64,000 nucleotides of DNA from contig JAHLJT010009419.1 of NCBI GenBank assembly GCA_031308135.1, positions 37,193,221 to 37,257,220 on the forward strand, in the 5' to 3' direction. This DNA comes from Acheta domesticus. Taxonomy: Eukaryota > Arthropoda > Insecta > Orthoptera > Gryllidae. Below the pieces are notes generated by a model, which did no database searches, was not told where the DNA came from, and saw only the letters and a program-made list of their open reading frames with translations. Position numbers and translations under genes: made by a program. Positions 11,630 to 24,800 of this stretch are shown piece by piece; position 1 is the first letter of the stretch, and every line of letters begins with the position of its first letter.

Positions 11630-11749
11630 TCATTCTTCCGCGTCTGTTTTGAGAATGACACGGCAAGCGATAGTGGCGCTGCATTTGGTTGTCGTTGAAG
11701 TTATTGACGCGATAGCAACGCTCTCTCTCGGATTTTTAAATTGCGCCAT
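11630..11749 (-). other. Possible uORF in the maf-S 5' leader
   Basis: An ATG at 11749 opens a 39-codon frame closed by TGA at 11630-11632, about 67 bp before the proposed maf-S ATG. If the transcript starts upstream of 11749, ribosomes would meet this frame first. The transcription start is not visible, so this is inference. Confidence 0.35.
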
Positions 11750-11763
11750 TCCAATAAATAATT

Positions 11764-12287
11764 TCGTTAATTTTTGAGGGACCAATGAATTAAAATGTAA
11801 ATGTAGTGAAATAATAATAAATTATATTTTACTAACAATTTTTTTTGTTAAATTATAAAACAATAATTATGAAAAATGATATTGATATCGATATATCAAA
11901 TCGAAATCCTGAAAATCTTTGTTACACATTTTTTTTAATCTTAAAAACCTGCGAGTTCGCGAAATTATTTGTATTTTCCTCTTAAAATTCATAAGAGTTT
12001 GATAAACTATTCATCCGTAATTTGACGTCTGAGGGGGGGTGCCTCTCAACAGTGAGAGCAACTCTTTTATACTCTTTGCCTTTGCAATCAGTGGTGCTAT
12101 CTGTCGTTTTGCGGCACCAGCAACGACGAGGCAAGGCGAAAGCAAATGTGAAGGAAGAGTTTACTCGGAATTTCCTAGTTTAGCCGGATTCGCTTTGTGC
12201 ACGTGAAGTAACATCATCAAAGGTGAAATTTTTGTCTTGAAGACGTCTCAGCCTCTGTTTGAAATTCGTTTTATTTTTTTGAAACTT
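11764..12287. promoter_or_regulatory. Putative bidirectional promoter between maf-S and ABCF2
   Basis: The two genes diverge from this interval. It includes GC-richer stretches (about 12020-12180) in an AT-rich setting, a CRE-like TGACGTC at about 12022 and a TATA-like TTTATACTC near 12065. I saw no clear Maf recognition element. A plausible 5' non-coding exon of ABCF2 would end at the donor CTT|GTAAGT (12288) or AAG|GTGAAA (12223) and splice to the acceptor before 12684. Transcription start sites cannot be read from sequence alone. Confidence 0.4.
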
Positions 12288-12695
12288 GTAAGTGTTGTAG
12301 ACTGTTGGCTTTGTCTCTCGTCTTTCTTTGTAGTTACGGTTAAGTAGGCCTTACTGAATCACCACGTTTATGCCAAATGTTCAATTACCAAATAATTACC
12401 GTGAACTTCATACCTAAGCACAGTATCCAATCATATGATGCTCCTTCTGGTGGAGAACTACAATTTTTTGCTTTTGTTGTAGTTGAGATCGCAATTTTGA
12501 ACACTAGAAAGAGTCATTTTCACAAATGACATTAAATTTTCCGTCCTTTTTGTGGTCTTACAAAAAGGTTCAAAAGTAGTCCGCTTGTTGTTTTTATCGT
12601 CTCGTTGTCTTGCGAGTTTTTCTTGGAATTGATTATGATATGTCCTTTATTTTTGTGTACCTGACCTATATAACACTTTTTCAGGATTCGTAATC

Positions 12696-12864
12696 ATGCC
12701 GTCTGACGCTAAAAAGAAAATGCAGCAGAAGAAAAAGGAAGCTGCAAAAGCCAGACAAAGTGGTAATAAGAACCAAGGGAAAGCCAAACCTGCTGAAAAG
12801 GAACCCAGTCCTAGTAATTCATCAGTGAATGGAGAAAATGGTGTGAATGAGATGAGTGCAGAAG
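12696..12864 (+). CDS. ABCF2: ABCF2 coding exon 1
   Basis: An acceptor (TTTTTCAG, ending 12683) lies 12 bp before the ATG, so a 5' UTR exon exists upstream. The exon encodes the Lys/Ala-rich N-terminal extension and ends GCAGAAG|GTAATA in phase 1. The frame stays open through the intron to 13052, but that extension is not coding. Confidence 0.93.
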
Positions 12865-15800
12865 GTAATATTTTGAGTGACTCTGAATCCTTGATTTCTA
12901 TTCTGAATTGTTGTTGCTATACTTCTTCATATGCAGTAAGTCATATCATTATTAATATTTGTGTGGTAAGAAACTCTTCGCATCAAATGACTAGTGGACA
13001 GATTTATCAAATATTTCATGCTTACATTTCTTCAATGATTAATGAAAACTAGAGAATTTAAGTTAATACCTACAAAAGTCTGCTCAATAATACTCTTGTA
13101 GAATGACAAACTGTTGTAAAACGATATCATCTTTATTTTAAGCAAATGTTAAAATAAAATAGTTTTTAAAACGGCTTCCAATATTATTACATTTTACTTT
13201 TTTATTCTGCGTGGTTTTTTCTAGAATCATTGTACGTTTTCCACTAAGCATCCCCTAAAAGTTATGCTTCAGGAAATCTGTAATGCGACAATAATTACAA
13301 TGATGCAATACTTGTTTTCTTGATTTTGAATACTTTGATTTTCATTTCCGTTGATCATTCTTATTAAATGTTTGCAGAGGCATTGTGTTTAAAGCTGGAG
13401 GCTGACGCGAAGTTGAATGCAGAGGCTCGAGCATGCACAGGCAGCTTGGGTGTTCACCCGCGCAGCAGAGACATCAAGATCAGCAATATGTCCATTTCAT
13501 TTCATGGGCACGAGTTGCTTCAAGACACCACTGTGGAGTTGAATTGTGGAAGGCGTTATGGATTGTTGGGCTTGAACGGAAGTGGTAAGATATCAATAGT
13601 TATTGTCATTTGATGAATGTCCTCATATACACATGAGGAACCCAGTGATTTTTGTGGTAGGTTTCTTTTTATTTAATTATGAGATTGTTTTTACTTTCTT
13701 GTATGCAGAGGGAAAGCAATGTAATGCTACAAAAACTCAATATTGAGAATGTTTTGGTAATACACTTTGGGGGGGGTCTCTGATCCAAAATGATGCATTT
13801 GTGTTCTCTTTTTCTCCTCAACATCTGAAATTACTTTCATTGAACTAGTACTAGTAGCTCATCCACTTTCAGGATTTTCACAAAAATGGATACAGTGTAG
13901 TCTGGTCATTTTTTTCAAAAGACCAAATTTTGTAAATGTCTTAATTGGGAAAACATGCTAATGAAGTGCTCAGGTTATTCTTTCCATCTGCATACCACCA
14001 AAATAGGGATAATTAACATATATGTATGTAGCATGCAAATATCTACAGGATGAATTAATTTTCTCATAAATGACATTGGATAAAACTACATTACACACAC
14101 AAAAACACTTTTTGAGTATTTCAAGTTATCAGAAAAAAATTTGTATTGATACAAATTTGAAAAAATTATCAATAGTTTTTTTCTTTTCTCCTAAACTTCA
14201 AAACTGCATAGTCCACGTCAGTTACGGCATTTATTCGTTTCTGCTACACATAGAAACTCCTGACGAATTACTAAACTTTGTCCACAGCTTCAACATTTTC
14301 AATAAAGGTGAACAGGTAAAGGGTCTGGTTCATTATCAGGAAGAGTGCAGAAGTTCTGGCATCTATTTTACCTAAAATATGTAGACAAAAAGACATTTAT
14401 TCTGGTAGTAGAGATTTAAATACACAGCAAGCCTTGTAAATTATTGTTTAAAAGTAATTATTATAAAAAAATGGTAATTAAAATGATTCAAATATTTATT
14501 CTAACTTGAAAAAAAATTACATTAGCATTTACATGGTTTGTAAAGTTATCTTACATTTCTAGATTTGTATTATAATCTTAATGTCATTTTATCAGTTATT
14601 TGAATTATACTGTACACAGTGCAGTTATGCATTCAATTGCAGATTACCTACAAAGTTTATGGAGCTCACCTTGTATAGCATAATGCTTAGAGATAAAACT
14701 ATTTTGGTGTACTCTTTTAATATTAAACAACTTTTTATATTGATACTTTTTTTTAATAAAAAACTTGTAGTTAATTTCATTGGTACAGAGGTGATAAGGG
14801 TATAAGTAAAGAAAATTTGTGTCCAGTGAACAAATTAAGAAGTTCAAAATTTAGTACTATCTTGCATCTGATGAGATAAGGCAGTGTCTGTTTATTATTA
14901 TGAAAACTGACTGGAATTTAGTTTTACTAATTAAGGAATTTTTACTTTCTCACATAGTAGTTAAGTACAATAGGGAAAGTTTTGTAGTGCGGGGTCAAAA
15001 AATTGCAATTTTTGACAGAAAACTCTCCTACAACCTGGTCACACATTTAAAGACTGTCACCATATTTGTGTTTCAGACAATATTGTCGTCACATGCCAAG
15101 TTGGTAGAAACAAGGCTTGCCAAAATGTTTTATTTTTGCTGCCAACTCTCCTTCAGACACTGTTTGAATAATTAAGTTTGTGAATAAAATTAACACAGTG
15201 TGCAATAATAAATTAACAAAAACTATTGCAAATAAAATTGTTGATGTAGCAGTTAATATTAATTTTTTCTTGCTTGTCAGAACAGTTGTCAACAGAAAAA
15301 TTCATTGTGTAAATTCTAATAAATGTGAACATTTGTAGCAATCCTGTCGAATAAAAATAAATTACTTTGAGGGTTTTGTTGCAAGTTCATGAATATTTTT
15401 AAAATATTTCAGTTTTATTTTTTAAGCGTTTCAAAATCAATGTACCTGCTGATCAAGCAGGCTTGTCAATAAATATCAAGTTTAATGTATTAATTCAACC
15501 AACGGCAATCAAACCAATCTACTGCCATATTCTATTAATTTACTCTTTTTTTATTCAGTGATTTACTGTAGTTTAATATCAACTAAAATTATGCGTAAAC
15601 ACAATTTTTTTTATTAAGATCTTTTTGATATATAGGTAATAGCATCTTGATTTGATGTTGCAGAACAACCTAAATTTAACAATATGTATTTTTATGTTTT
15701 CTAGGAAAATCAACGTTGCTTTCAGTATTGGGTAATCGTGAAGTTCCTATCCCAGACCACATTGACATATTCCATTTAACTCGAGAAATGCCTGCTTCAG

Positions 15801-18800
15801 ATAAAAGTGCTCTGCAGTGTGTTATGGAAGTTGATGAGGAGAGAGTAAGATTAGAAAAGCTGGCTGAAGAGCTTGTTAGTTGTGAAGATGATGGTAAGAT
15901 TTCCTACATTATTTGTAGATCCTTCCATGTTCTGTGTTTGGAAAAGCTCTAAATTCAAATACTCGTGAGTCATTATAGCTTTACATGTAATGATTACTAG
16001 ACTTCGTTTTTATTAAAATTTGTAGAATCCCAAGAGCGGCTCATGGATGTATACGAGCGGCTTGATGACATTAGTGCTGACACAGCAGAGACCAGAGCAG
16101 CATGGATCCTTCATGGTCTGGGCTTCAGTAAGGAAATGCAACAGAAAAAGTGCAAAGATTTTTCAGGTGATTTTTTTTTTTTTTTTTTGTTGCTTGATTT
16201 CAATCCACTGGGGCTGCATCCATTTCTTGATAAACCTAAAGTACCTTTCATATTGTAGGTGGTTGGAGAATGCGCATTGCTCTGGCTCGAGCTCTGTATG
16301 TGACCCCTCATTTACTGTTGCTTGATGAGCCAACCAATCACTTGGATCTGGATGCCTGTGTGTGGTTGGAGGAGGAACTTAAAACGTAAGAGATACCTGC
16401 TGTTTGAGTTTGAGCATTAAAAGCTTTCGTACAATGGGTACTTGTTGAGATTGAGAGCAGATAACATAATATAAAAATAATTACCTTCATGTGATTAGCC
16501 ACTGTGTAAATCTTTTAAACTGCAATGAATTGCTATGGCTTTCATTGTTCACGATGAGTTGATAAAAAAAGTTTTTCTTCAGCTTCATAAGAGTCATTGG
16601 AAATAGTTTTAAAAAAATGTTTGTTTTCTCTCCCCATTGTGAATCATTAAATTACTTTAAGATAATATGTTGCACTAAAAGTTATTTCCTATGAACAGTT
16701 TAAAAAAATATTTTGGGGTTAAAAAATAGTACTTAAGATATTGAAAATATCCTAATTTTAGATTATGAACCAAGAAAACATCCCAGAATTCTCTCTCAAA
16801 CTTAAAATGTGCAACAAACCATTAATATGAATTCCATAATAGAAATCAACCTGTTACGAATACATGCAACAACTTACTCTTGAAAGTAAAAATGCCCACA
16901 CTCATTTCTCTCCGTAGTTAAAGATTCCATATTCACCCCGTCCCCTTTGGATCATCCCCCTCCTTAGCAAAGAATATGCCAATGTAGCAATAAATTTTGG
17001 GATCATCACTGACTAATTGTGAAATTCAAATTCTATAATTTCTTAAGAAAAACAAAATTCAAATTCTTAAATTAAAAATACTGTATTTGCTCATGCACTT
17101 TGGGGGGGGGGAGGAATAATTCCATAATGCATCATCTTTGCTTCCCATCCATCATATTAGAAATGCTGCATGCTTTACAAATTTTCACCGCTTCAGAAGC
17201 CATATAGTATTACATCATGTTGCCTCAGTTTTTCTCAGTGTTGAAATTAACAAAGTGCTGTTCTTTGATGAATGCATGGAAACAGCCAGTTAAATTTGAC
17301 ATGGTACTCCCCCCTCCAATTTCACATTAAGGATTTAACTTTTTTTTTAAAAAAAATATATACACAGTTTTTTTATAAAATTCACTGAGGAACATTGAAT
17401 TATTCAGTGTAGATTATACATAAGATATTTTTCAAATTATTGTGACAAAGATCGTTAGTGCAGCTTATATGTGGACACAGCTTATACAAGAGCAAATATG
17501 GTAATTTGCATAATTATGTCAAAATATAAAAACCACATCAGACGAGTACGATTTCTTTTTAACTTTTATGTGTAAGGTATAAGTTATTTCAGAATTAAAC
17601 AACATTATTTCAACATTATAATAACAATATTTCAAGTTTTATTTTAGAAAATTGAATGTCTGAAAATGGGAACAAACCCAGGTTCAGATTCCTGAAATGT
17701 TTGTTCCTTGCAATTTAAACAAGAGAAATAAAAATTAAGTGACAATAATTAATTTTTATTCAGTGATTGCTTTTATTTTTTAAGGGAGACTATTGTGATA
17801 AGACAATGTTATTCAGATATAATTATAATTTTAAAAATGGTATTTATAATTTTTCAGCTACAAACGTATTTTGGTGATAATATCACACTCTCAAGACTTC
17901 CTGAATGGTGTCTGTACAAACATAATTCACATGGACAAAAAACGTTTGAAATATTACACTGTGAGTCAAAAAAGAAAACTTATAAGAAATGTTTACTTTT
18001 ATGAAAATTGTTCTTTTATAAAACTTTTGACATGAGTGACAAAAAGTAATGAGATTTCATTTTAGGGTAACTATGATGCCTTTGTGCGAACTCGATTGGA
18101 GCTGCTTGAAAATCAAATGAAGCAATATAACTGGGAACAAGATCAGATAGCCCACATGAAGGTTTGTATAATGTACAGACATTACCTTTGTATTTTAATA
18201 TACCCAAGAAAGGTAGTATTCAATTAGTAGAATGCTCTCTGAATGGAATTCTAATTATAATATTATTTGTACTTCTTTAGGAAGTTTTTTGGTGGAGATG
18301 AATATGTTGTGTTTACTGAGACGTGATTACCATTTTCTTTTCAAAAATTTGCTGTTATATGCTGAATTAATTAATTATTTTGCATTGCTAGTATTAAATT
18401 AGTGATAAATGTAGAATCTTATTTGATAAGATAATACATAAAGATTTTCCAGTCTAAAGCTTTGAAGAAATCTAGAAAACAAAAGAACAGTTGTTCATTG
18501 TTTTTTTTCCACCTAAGGTTTGCGGTCTGATCTCTGGTTCCCCTCCACATTCTGATACCACCTTAATCTTCTGATGGTTGTCTTTCCTAAAATTACTAGT
18601 CTTTTTATTTATTATCTTAAGCATTATTTGCGGCCATGACAATTCAGTGCTAGTGTTCTGTTGATAGCACAATCCCATCTGAATCCTTTCTTTGATAGAA
18701 AAATGTAAACTGTTCTCGTTTAGCCTATTGACCACTTTGTTCTTTTTCAATATCAAATTGAAAAGCTCACAAATGTTGCCTAAAATCATGTTTCTTGCTT

Positions 18801-21800
18801 TTTTATCTGGAATCATATTCAATAGGAATGATATCTGGTCCATATTTTCCATTCGTAAATTACTTCAATGTGTCATCTTTCACTATTAAAGATCATAAAT
18901 TCTTACAATGTAATGGTCATCAACCCTTGGTTCCCTTTTGAATATATTCCTCCCATTATGTTATACTTAGATCAATCACTTCAGAGATTATTTTGAAACA
19001 TTGCTGCATAATTATACTGTGGGGCTTCAGTGATTAGTAGAAATGATTTACATTTGTTTCACAAACTTTAGCTTTAAAACTTGTGCTAGGGCTATGGTGG
19101 TCTCTAGTAGGACATTTTTTGCACAGCAATCGACTGCAGTCTTGAAGTTCTGCACATGCACAGATGCACGAAAGTGATGCGAAACTCGAACTGCACATAT
19201 GCAGAAGATTGATAATGCTGTTGATTATTGTTAAGCTCTACCTTGTAGAAACTCCCTATTGTTTTACACTTCAAATCTTGTATTTAAAGTAGGTAAAAAG
19301 AAAAAAAACCTTTCACTTCTCCCTTTAGCAAGAATTAACTCTTAGCTCTTTGAGTAGAGGATCACACAACCTTTCAAATTTTGGAACAAATTCTTTGGTT
19401 GTTCTCAGATGCGTGTCTTATGGTTTGTATCTACAAGTTATTAATTTGTTCAATAAAATTGATATAAATTAGAAAACCATAATAATTTTTACTACTGACT
19501 ATGTTTTCATATTGTTTTTAAACTTCATTTAATCTTGAGATTTAATAATTTTGTGTGGTAGTGAATTTAGTTTGTCGACAATCCAGTTTAACAGAATAAT
19601 CAGTAGGATTTTTGCCAGGTTAAAATTTCTGGATAATTTCAAGATATGTTCTCTCAGGTGGATATTATGATTCCTGTTAATATGTTGTAAACTCAGGATT
19701 GAGTATTACTTTTTTAATATTTTAATTGTTTCCTCATTCCTTTAATTGACTAGTGAGAGTTAAATTTAACTTCATCAAATTTTGGAATGAATTGTATTTT
19801 TCTAATCAGTATATTAGTTGTTAATCCTTGGTTCATTGTAAACCTGAACAAATTTCACTGATATAAAAGTTGGTCCCATCTAATAGAACAAAGGTCCAGT
19901 ATCAGGAATAGAGACTGTAGATGATGGATATTCAGGGTCTTTCTTTAAACTCGCTATCTGTGTCTGGGAACAATCAGCTCTGGTCATTCTTTGGCAAGAG
20001 CATATCTGCATAACTAACCAAGATGGTTGTGTGTGGTATGTCAGGAGTGCATAGGAAGAGGTGAGAATCAGATAATAAGCTGCAGCAATTTTCCTGTTCT
20101 GTGTTTTACCCATTAAGGCCAGGTAAGGTAGGATAGGCGGAAGGAGTTGGGCTGGGTTGGGACATGAGTGACCAAATGAAACAAGTTTCTGCGATTCTGT
20201 CCAGTACACTCTAGAAACAAAACTTTGATATTGAACATGTGGAGGGAAATTGACTGATTTATCAATTTTTTGCTACAACTCACAATAATTATTAGTACAA
20301 TATTTAATAAAAGCCAGAGCAAAGAGATATTAGAAAGATATCTCATGAAACATCATCGCCAAGCTCTTCGTTGTTTATAATAATATTATTATTATCATTA
20401 TTATTATTATTATTATTTACAGTTAGGGGTTGTGGCAGTGTAGTGGTTAGGACACATCCTTGCTAGCCTGAGGGACCTGGGCTCAAATCCAAGCATGGAT
20501 GGGGATTTTTAATCAATGATGACCTATTCAGGGCGATCCTAAGGTTCACTCAGCCTTCTTGGGTAAAAAGAAGTCCGATTGAAGCATGACGCTTGCTACG
20601 CCATCTTCACCCCACTTCTAGACATAAGAATATCTAAGATATCTCTTTACATTCTATGTACAGAGGGCCATGGAAGTGGGGAGAAACCGGAAAAAAGGCT
20701 TTATTAAGAGGATTCCTAACATCCGATAATCCTGCAGCACTGAAACTGCATAGGGTAAATAAATAATAAAAAAAAATTACAGTTGACCAGTTGCAAGCTA
20801 ACAGTACCAATGGAATATGTTTATCTCATTTCGTAATTGCCCACTCATTGTTGCAACCCCCATAGGTAGTTAGCAGAAGTGATGTTTCAAATCATGTTTG
20901 ACTGTTCAAAGAGAGCAACTGGGCATATACCGGGAGATCTGGGTTCCCAGCTGGAGTAGTTACTTATTTAAACAGTCAAACATAATTTGAAACATTATTA
21001 TATACAGTCTATTCCAGTACACCCATTGATCGCACGCTTGAAACCTTGAAACAAACATCAAAACAAACCTTAATAAAATGAAAATAAATATTTATTAAAT
21101 ATAAAACTCCAGTAAATATATAATTCTTGAAAATAATTTTTAAAAATTGTGTGGTTACTTAGTATAATGATTTTAGTGATTCTTCTTTGCTAAACACTAG
21201 TTCTTATGAGAAAGAATGGCTGCCAAAGAACAGAATAAGTGCTTTCTCCTTTGAACTAAAATAGCTGCATTCCCTCACCTTGAAACTTGAGGGCACACGA
21301 CTCACGACTACCAGAAGGTCACTAGAAGTGAAAGAGATCCTGAAGGCGTTACATGTGGTTTTCAAATTCCGCATCAAGAGGAGGTGCTTCCAGCCATAGG
21401 TTGCGAGATAAAATAAAGACCTTGTTGAAGTACACATTGGGGGGGGGAAGAGAGAGAGAGAAACACTATATTTGGAACAAATGTTGAATAAATCGGTGTA
21501 TATTTTGCTCTGTTTGTTTCATAGAACTACATTTGCACGGTTCGGTCATGGATCAGCCAAACTAGCACGTCAAGCTCAGAGCAAAGAGAAGACTTTGGCC
21601 AAGATGGTTGCCCAGGGTCTGACGGAGAAAGTCATCAGTGACAAAACAGTCCATTTCTATTTTCCTTCCTGTGGGACAATCCCACCTCCAGTCATCATGG
21701 TGCAGGTATTTTTCAGAGGGCTTTCTTTCATAATTCTCTTGGGAATATTCTAATATAATAAAATGCGTCCTCAAAATTGACAAAAAAAAACTAATATTTA

Positions 21801-24800
21801 AATACAGGTTACTGAAGTTTATCTCAGTAATAAGACTCCTTTCGTAATGTGTATCAAGAAAATGTAATTAAGGATATAAGATTTCTAGTTGAAAGAAGTT
21901 CTAGATGTTTTTATTCTAAAGTATTTTGTTTCATTGAAATGTTAAGAAAGTTTTTTTTTAAACTGTCATAGAACGTAAGTTTTCGCTACAATGAAAATAC
22001 TCCACAAATTTACAAGAATTTGGAATTTGGAATTGATCTGGATACTCGATTAGCGCTTGTGGGTCCAAATGGTGCTGGCAAGAGTACACTGCTCAAATTG
22101 CTATATGGAGAAGTAAGCAAACTTTTTGTGCATTTTTCGTTTTATCTCTAATTCAAAGTTAATTCAGTGTTATTATTTATTTCATAATAATATTAAAGTT
22201 AGTTGAATATTTAATTCGTAGTATTCTCTTTACAGCTTATACCAACTGAGGGAATGATAAGAAAGAATTCCCATTTACGAATTGCCCGCTATCACCAACA
22301 TTTGCATGAACTGCTAGATCTGGATTTGTCTCCTTTGGAGTACATGATGCAGTCTTTCCCTGAAGTAAAGGAGAAAGAAGAGATGAGAAAGATTATTGGC
22401 CGATACGGTCTTACTGGGAGACAACAGGTAAGATTTGGGTGGCCAAAGATGCACTCCCCTCATGTTGCAATCTTTAAAATGGATGAATCAGTCTACTTTA
22501 CTTCAATTTGGAGTCATTGATTGGATTTCCTTCGTGTAGCATTGTGATTATTAATGTATGGATTGATATTCGTACATCAATACATAAAATTAAGAAAAAG
22601 GGTGAAGATAATGTAACTCTTTCGATACTGAGACCAGCTATTGGGCAAAGTGATCAATAGACGTCAGATGTTTAGGCACTAAAAAATCGCCTTTTAGGTG
22701 CCTAAAAGGGCACTGAAAATGTCAAGAATAAGGAGGGAAAAAGGCACTGTCATAAATTACGTTCACAATAAAATTAAAAAATTTTTTGTAAAACTCCATA
22801 CGTATTTACAACTCTTCTGCATTTTATTCTTAATAGTTTCCATTGCAATATATTACCAGTAATTTTCAAGTATCGCAATTTCAAACCTGCAACGATTGGG
22901 AGACAAAATCAGTTTGAATACAGAGAAGGATTTCTGAACATCTACCGATGTGTCTGGCATATATTTTAGAAGTCCAAAATTAGCAACATTGAAACCTGGG
23001 AATTCACATTTATTTCCACTCAAAAGGTGCCCTCGGTGTATCGTCAATTGACCATTTTCTCTGAAGATGGCTAGTATTTATGAGATAGGGAAATGGAGAA
23101 AAATATGTTGGCATACTTTCAGGAATTCTCTCGTATTTCAAAATACAAATATGTAAATTGAAGGTTTTGTAATGAATGGTCAGGTTGGACCATGGCAGAT
23201 TTTCTGATATCTTAGCATTGTATATAAAAATAATACATAAAAGGGAAAAACTTGCAATAATTCTAAAGAAAAGGCATTTATGCTAAAAGAAGCAAAAATA
23301 AGCACTATAAAACTTCATCATATGTCATCATTTGTTATGATTAGTGCACATATATTATCAGCCTTTAAATAAGTTCGCTAGAAAAAAAATAGGCATTTCC
23401 CTAAACCCCCGTTCATCAAGGCCTCTGATTTAGAGGAATTATTCTAAGAAGGGACCACTTTGGCAGGAAACAAATGAATGTCGTGCAAGGCGATGGCATT
23501 GCAAGAGATACTGATGAAGCCATATACAAATGAGCTAACTGTAAACTATGAATGCACTGACAAAATGGTTGGCATGGTTGCACTGACATGGAAACTTGTA
23601 GTTATATTGCCAGCTGTGGCCAAGCAGGAGCAGTCAAAGCAGACCCCTCTTTTAGTAATCTCCCTATAGTAGACTTTCAACCGGAGCTTGGTGGCACTTC
23701 CTTAGCAGGGTTGTCAACAGTTGGAATTTTCTCCCTCCCTCCATATTATCTTGTTTTGGCCAATATGGTTGACTCATTCAAGTGAAGGCTGAACCTTATA
23801 AACCACCATCATTGTGCACTTAAATGAAGAAGGTTACCGATTGTGATAGTGTTGATATGTATGAAGCAGTTTACTTGCAGGTGGTATTAGTGGTGACCCA
23901 TGAAGAGTGTATCAGCTTCAGCTACTGATGTTAAACAAAATAAATAAAATACGCTTAATTCTCTTGAAAGTTAAAATAACTGTACTATTCTCGAAATTCT
24001 TTCTGCAATAGATGTAAGGAAATTACCAAAGCAAAAGACTTCAGAGTCAATAATTTTAAATGTGTATTTATGTGCCAAAGTTCCTGAAATATCCAGTTAT
24101 TGACAATACGTGTGAGAACATTCTCTTTAAAACTTCATAAAACTAGATGTTCCTTCCACAGTCTAAAACCTTGTCAGGCAAAAGATTTAGGTCACAAGGA
24201 ATAAAATTACCAAATCTGATAAAATCCACCCTCTAGTGATTATTTTGCTGTAGTATGTGGATGTAACAAAACTCTTGTTCATTATTTAATAAAGTTTAGA
24301 TGAGCTTTATACTATACTGTTACTTCAGTGTTTGTGAAAAAATGGAGGAATTTGCATATAATCTCCTATTAACGAAAATATTTATTCACTTAAATATGTA
24401 TTTACAACTATAAAATAATCATTTTGGTGCATGTTTTTTTCTCTTGATATGTGTTTTCAAATCTTTTCCACAAATTGTAGGTCAAGAATTCTTAGGCATT
24501 GCCTACACTGCCTACTACTGTAAGGGGACATTTTCTCCTTTGTGCGTAAATTGAATTTCATCTAATTCATGGTCCCTCTTTTTTAATAGGTTTGCCCAAT
24601 TAGACAGTTGAGTGATGGGCAGCGTTGTCGGGTGGTATTTGCATTCTTAGCTTGGCAGGCTCCTCATCTTCTTCTACTTGATGAACCTACAAACCATCTA
24701 GACATGGAAACTATAGACGCATTGGCTGATGCCATCAATGATTTTGAAGGAGGCATGGTACTCGTGTCTCACGACTTCCGCCTCATAAGTCAGGTAAGAT

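Larger units (their letters stand above)
18162..21524 (+). other. ABCF2: ABCF2 intron 7
   Basis: 3.4-kb intron. It contains the palindrome-flanked element at 19148-19230, an (ATT)n run at about 20383-20417 and a tRNA-derived SINE. The 18472-18852 minus-strand open frame shows no recognisable homology. Confidence 0.8.

Noticed and set aside
11551..12719. Similar starts of maf-S (MPSDGKK) and ABCF2 (MPSDAKK) as evidence of duplication
   Set aside because: Similarity covers only about a dozen bases, and the proteins are otherwise unrelated; probably chance in K-rich N-termini.
12865..13052. Open frame extending ABCF2 exon 1 to a 118-aa product
   Set aside because: A good donor follows GCAGAAG at 12864, and the next exon continues the ABCF2 protein in phase; the extension shows no homology.
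20439..20490. tRNA gene from A- and B-box-like motifs
   Set aside because: No cloverleaf can be drawn, and the sequence continues into a SINE body with an A-rich tail.
22660..23420. TIR element in ABCF2 intron 10
   Set aside because: The proposed ends share only a few bases and no target duplication was found; mentioned only as a possibility in the intron entry.
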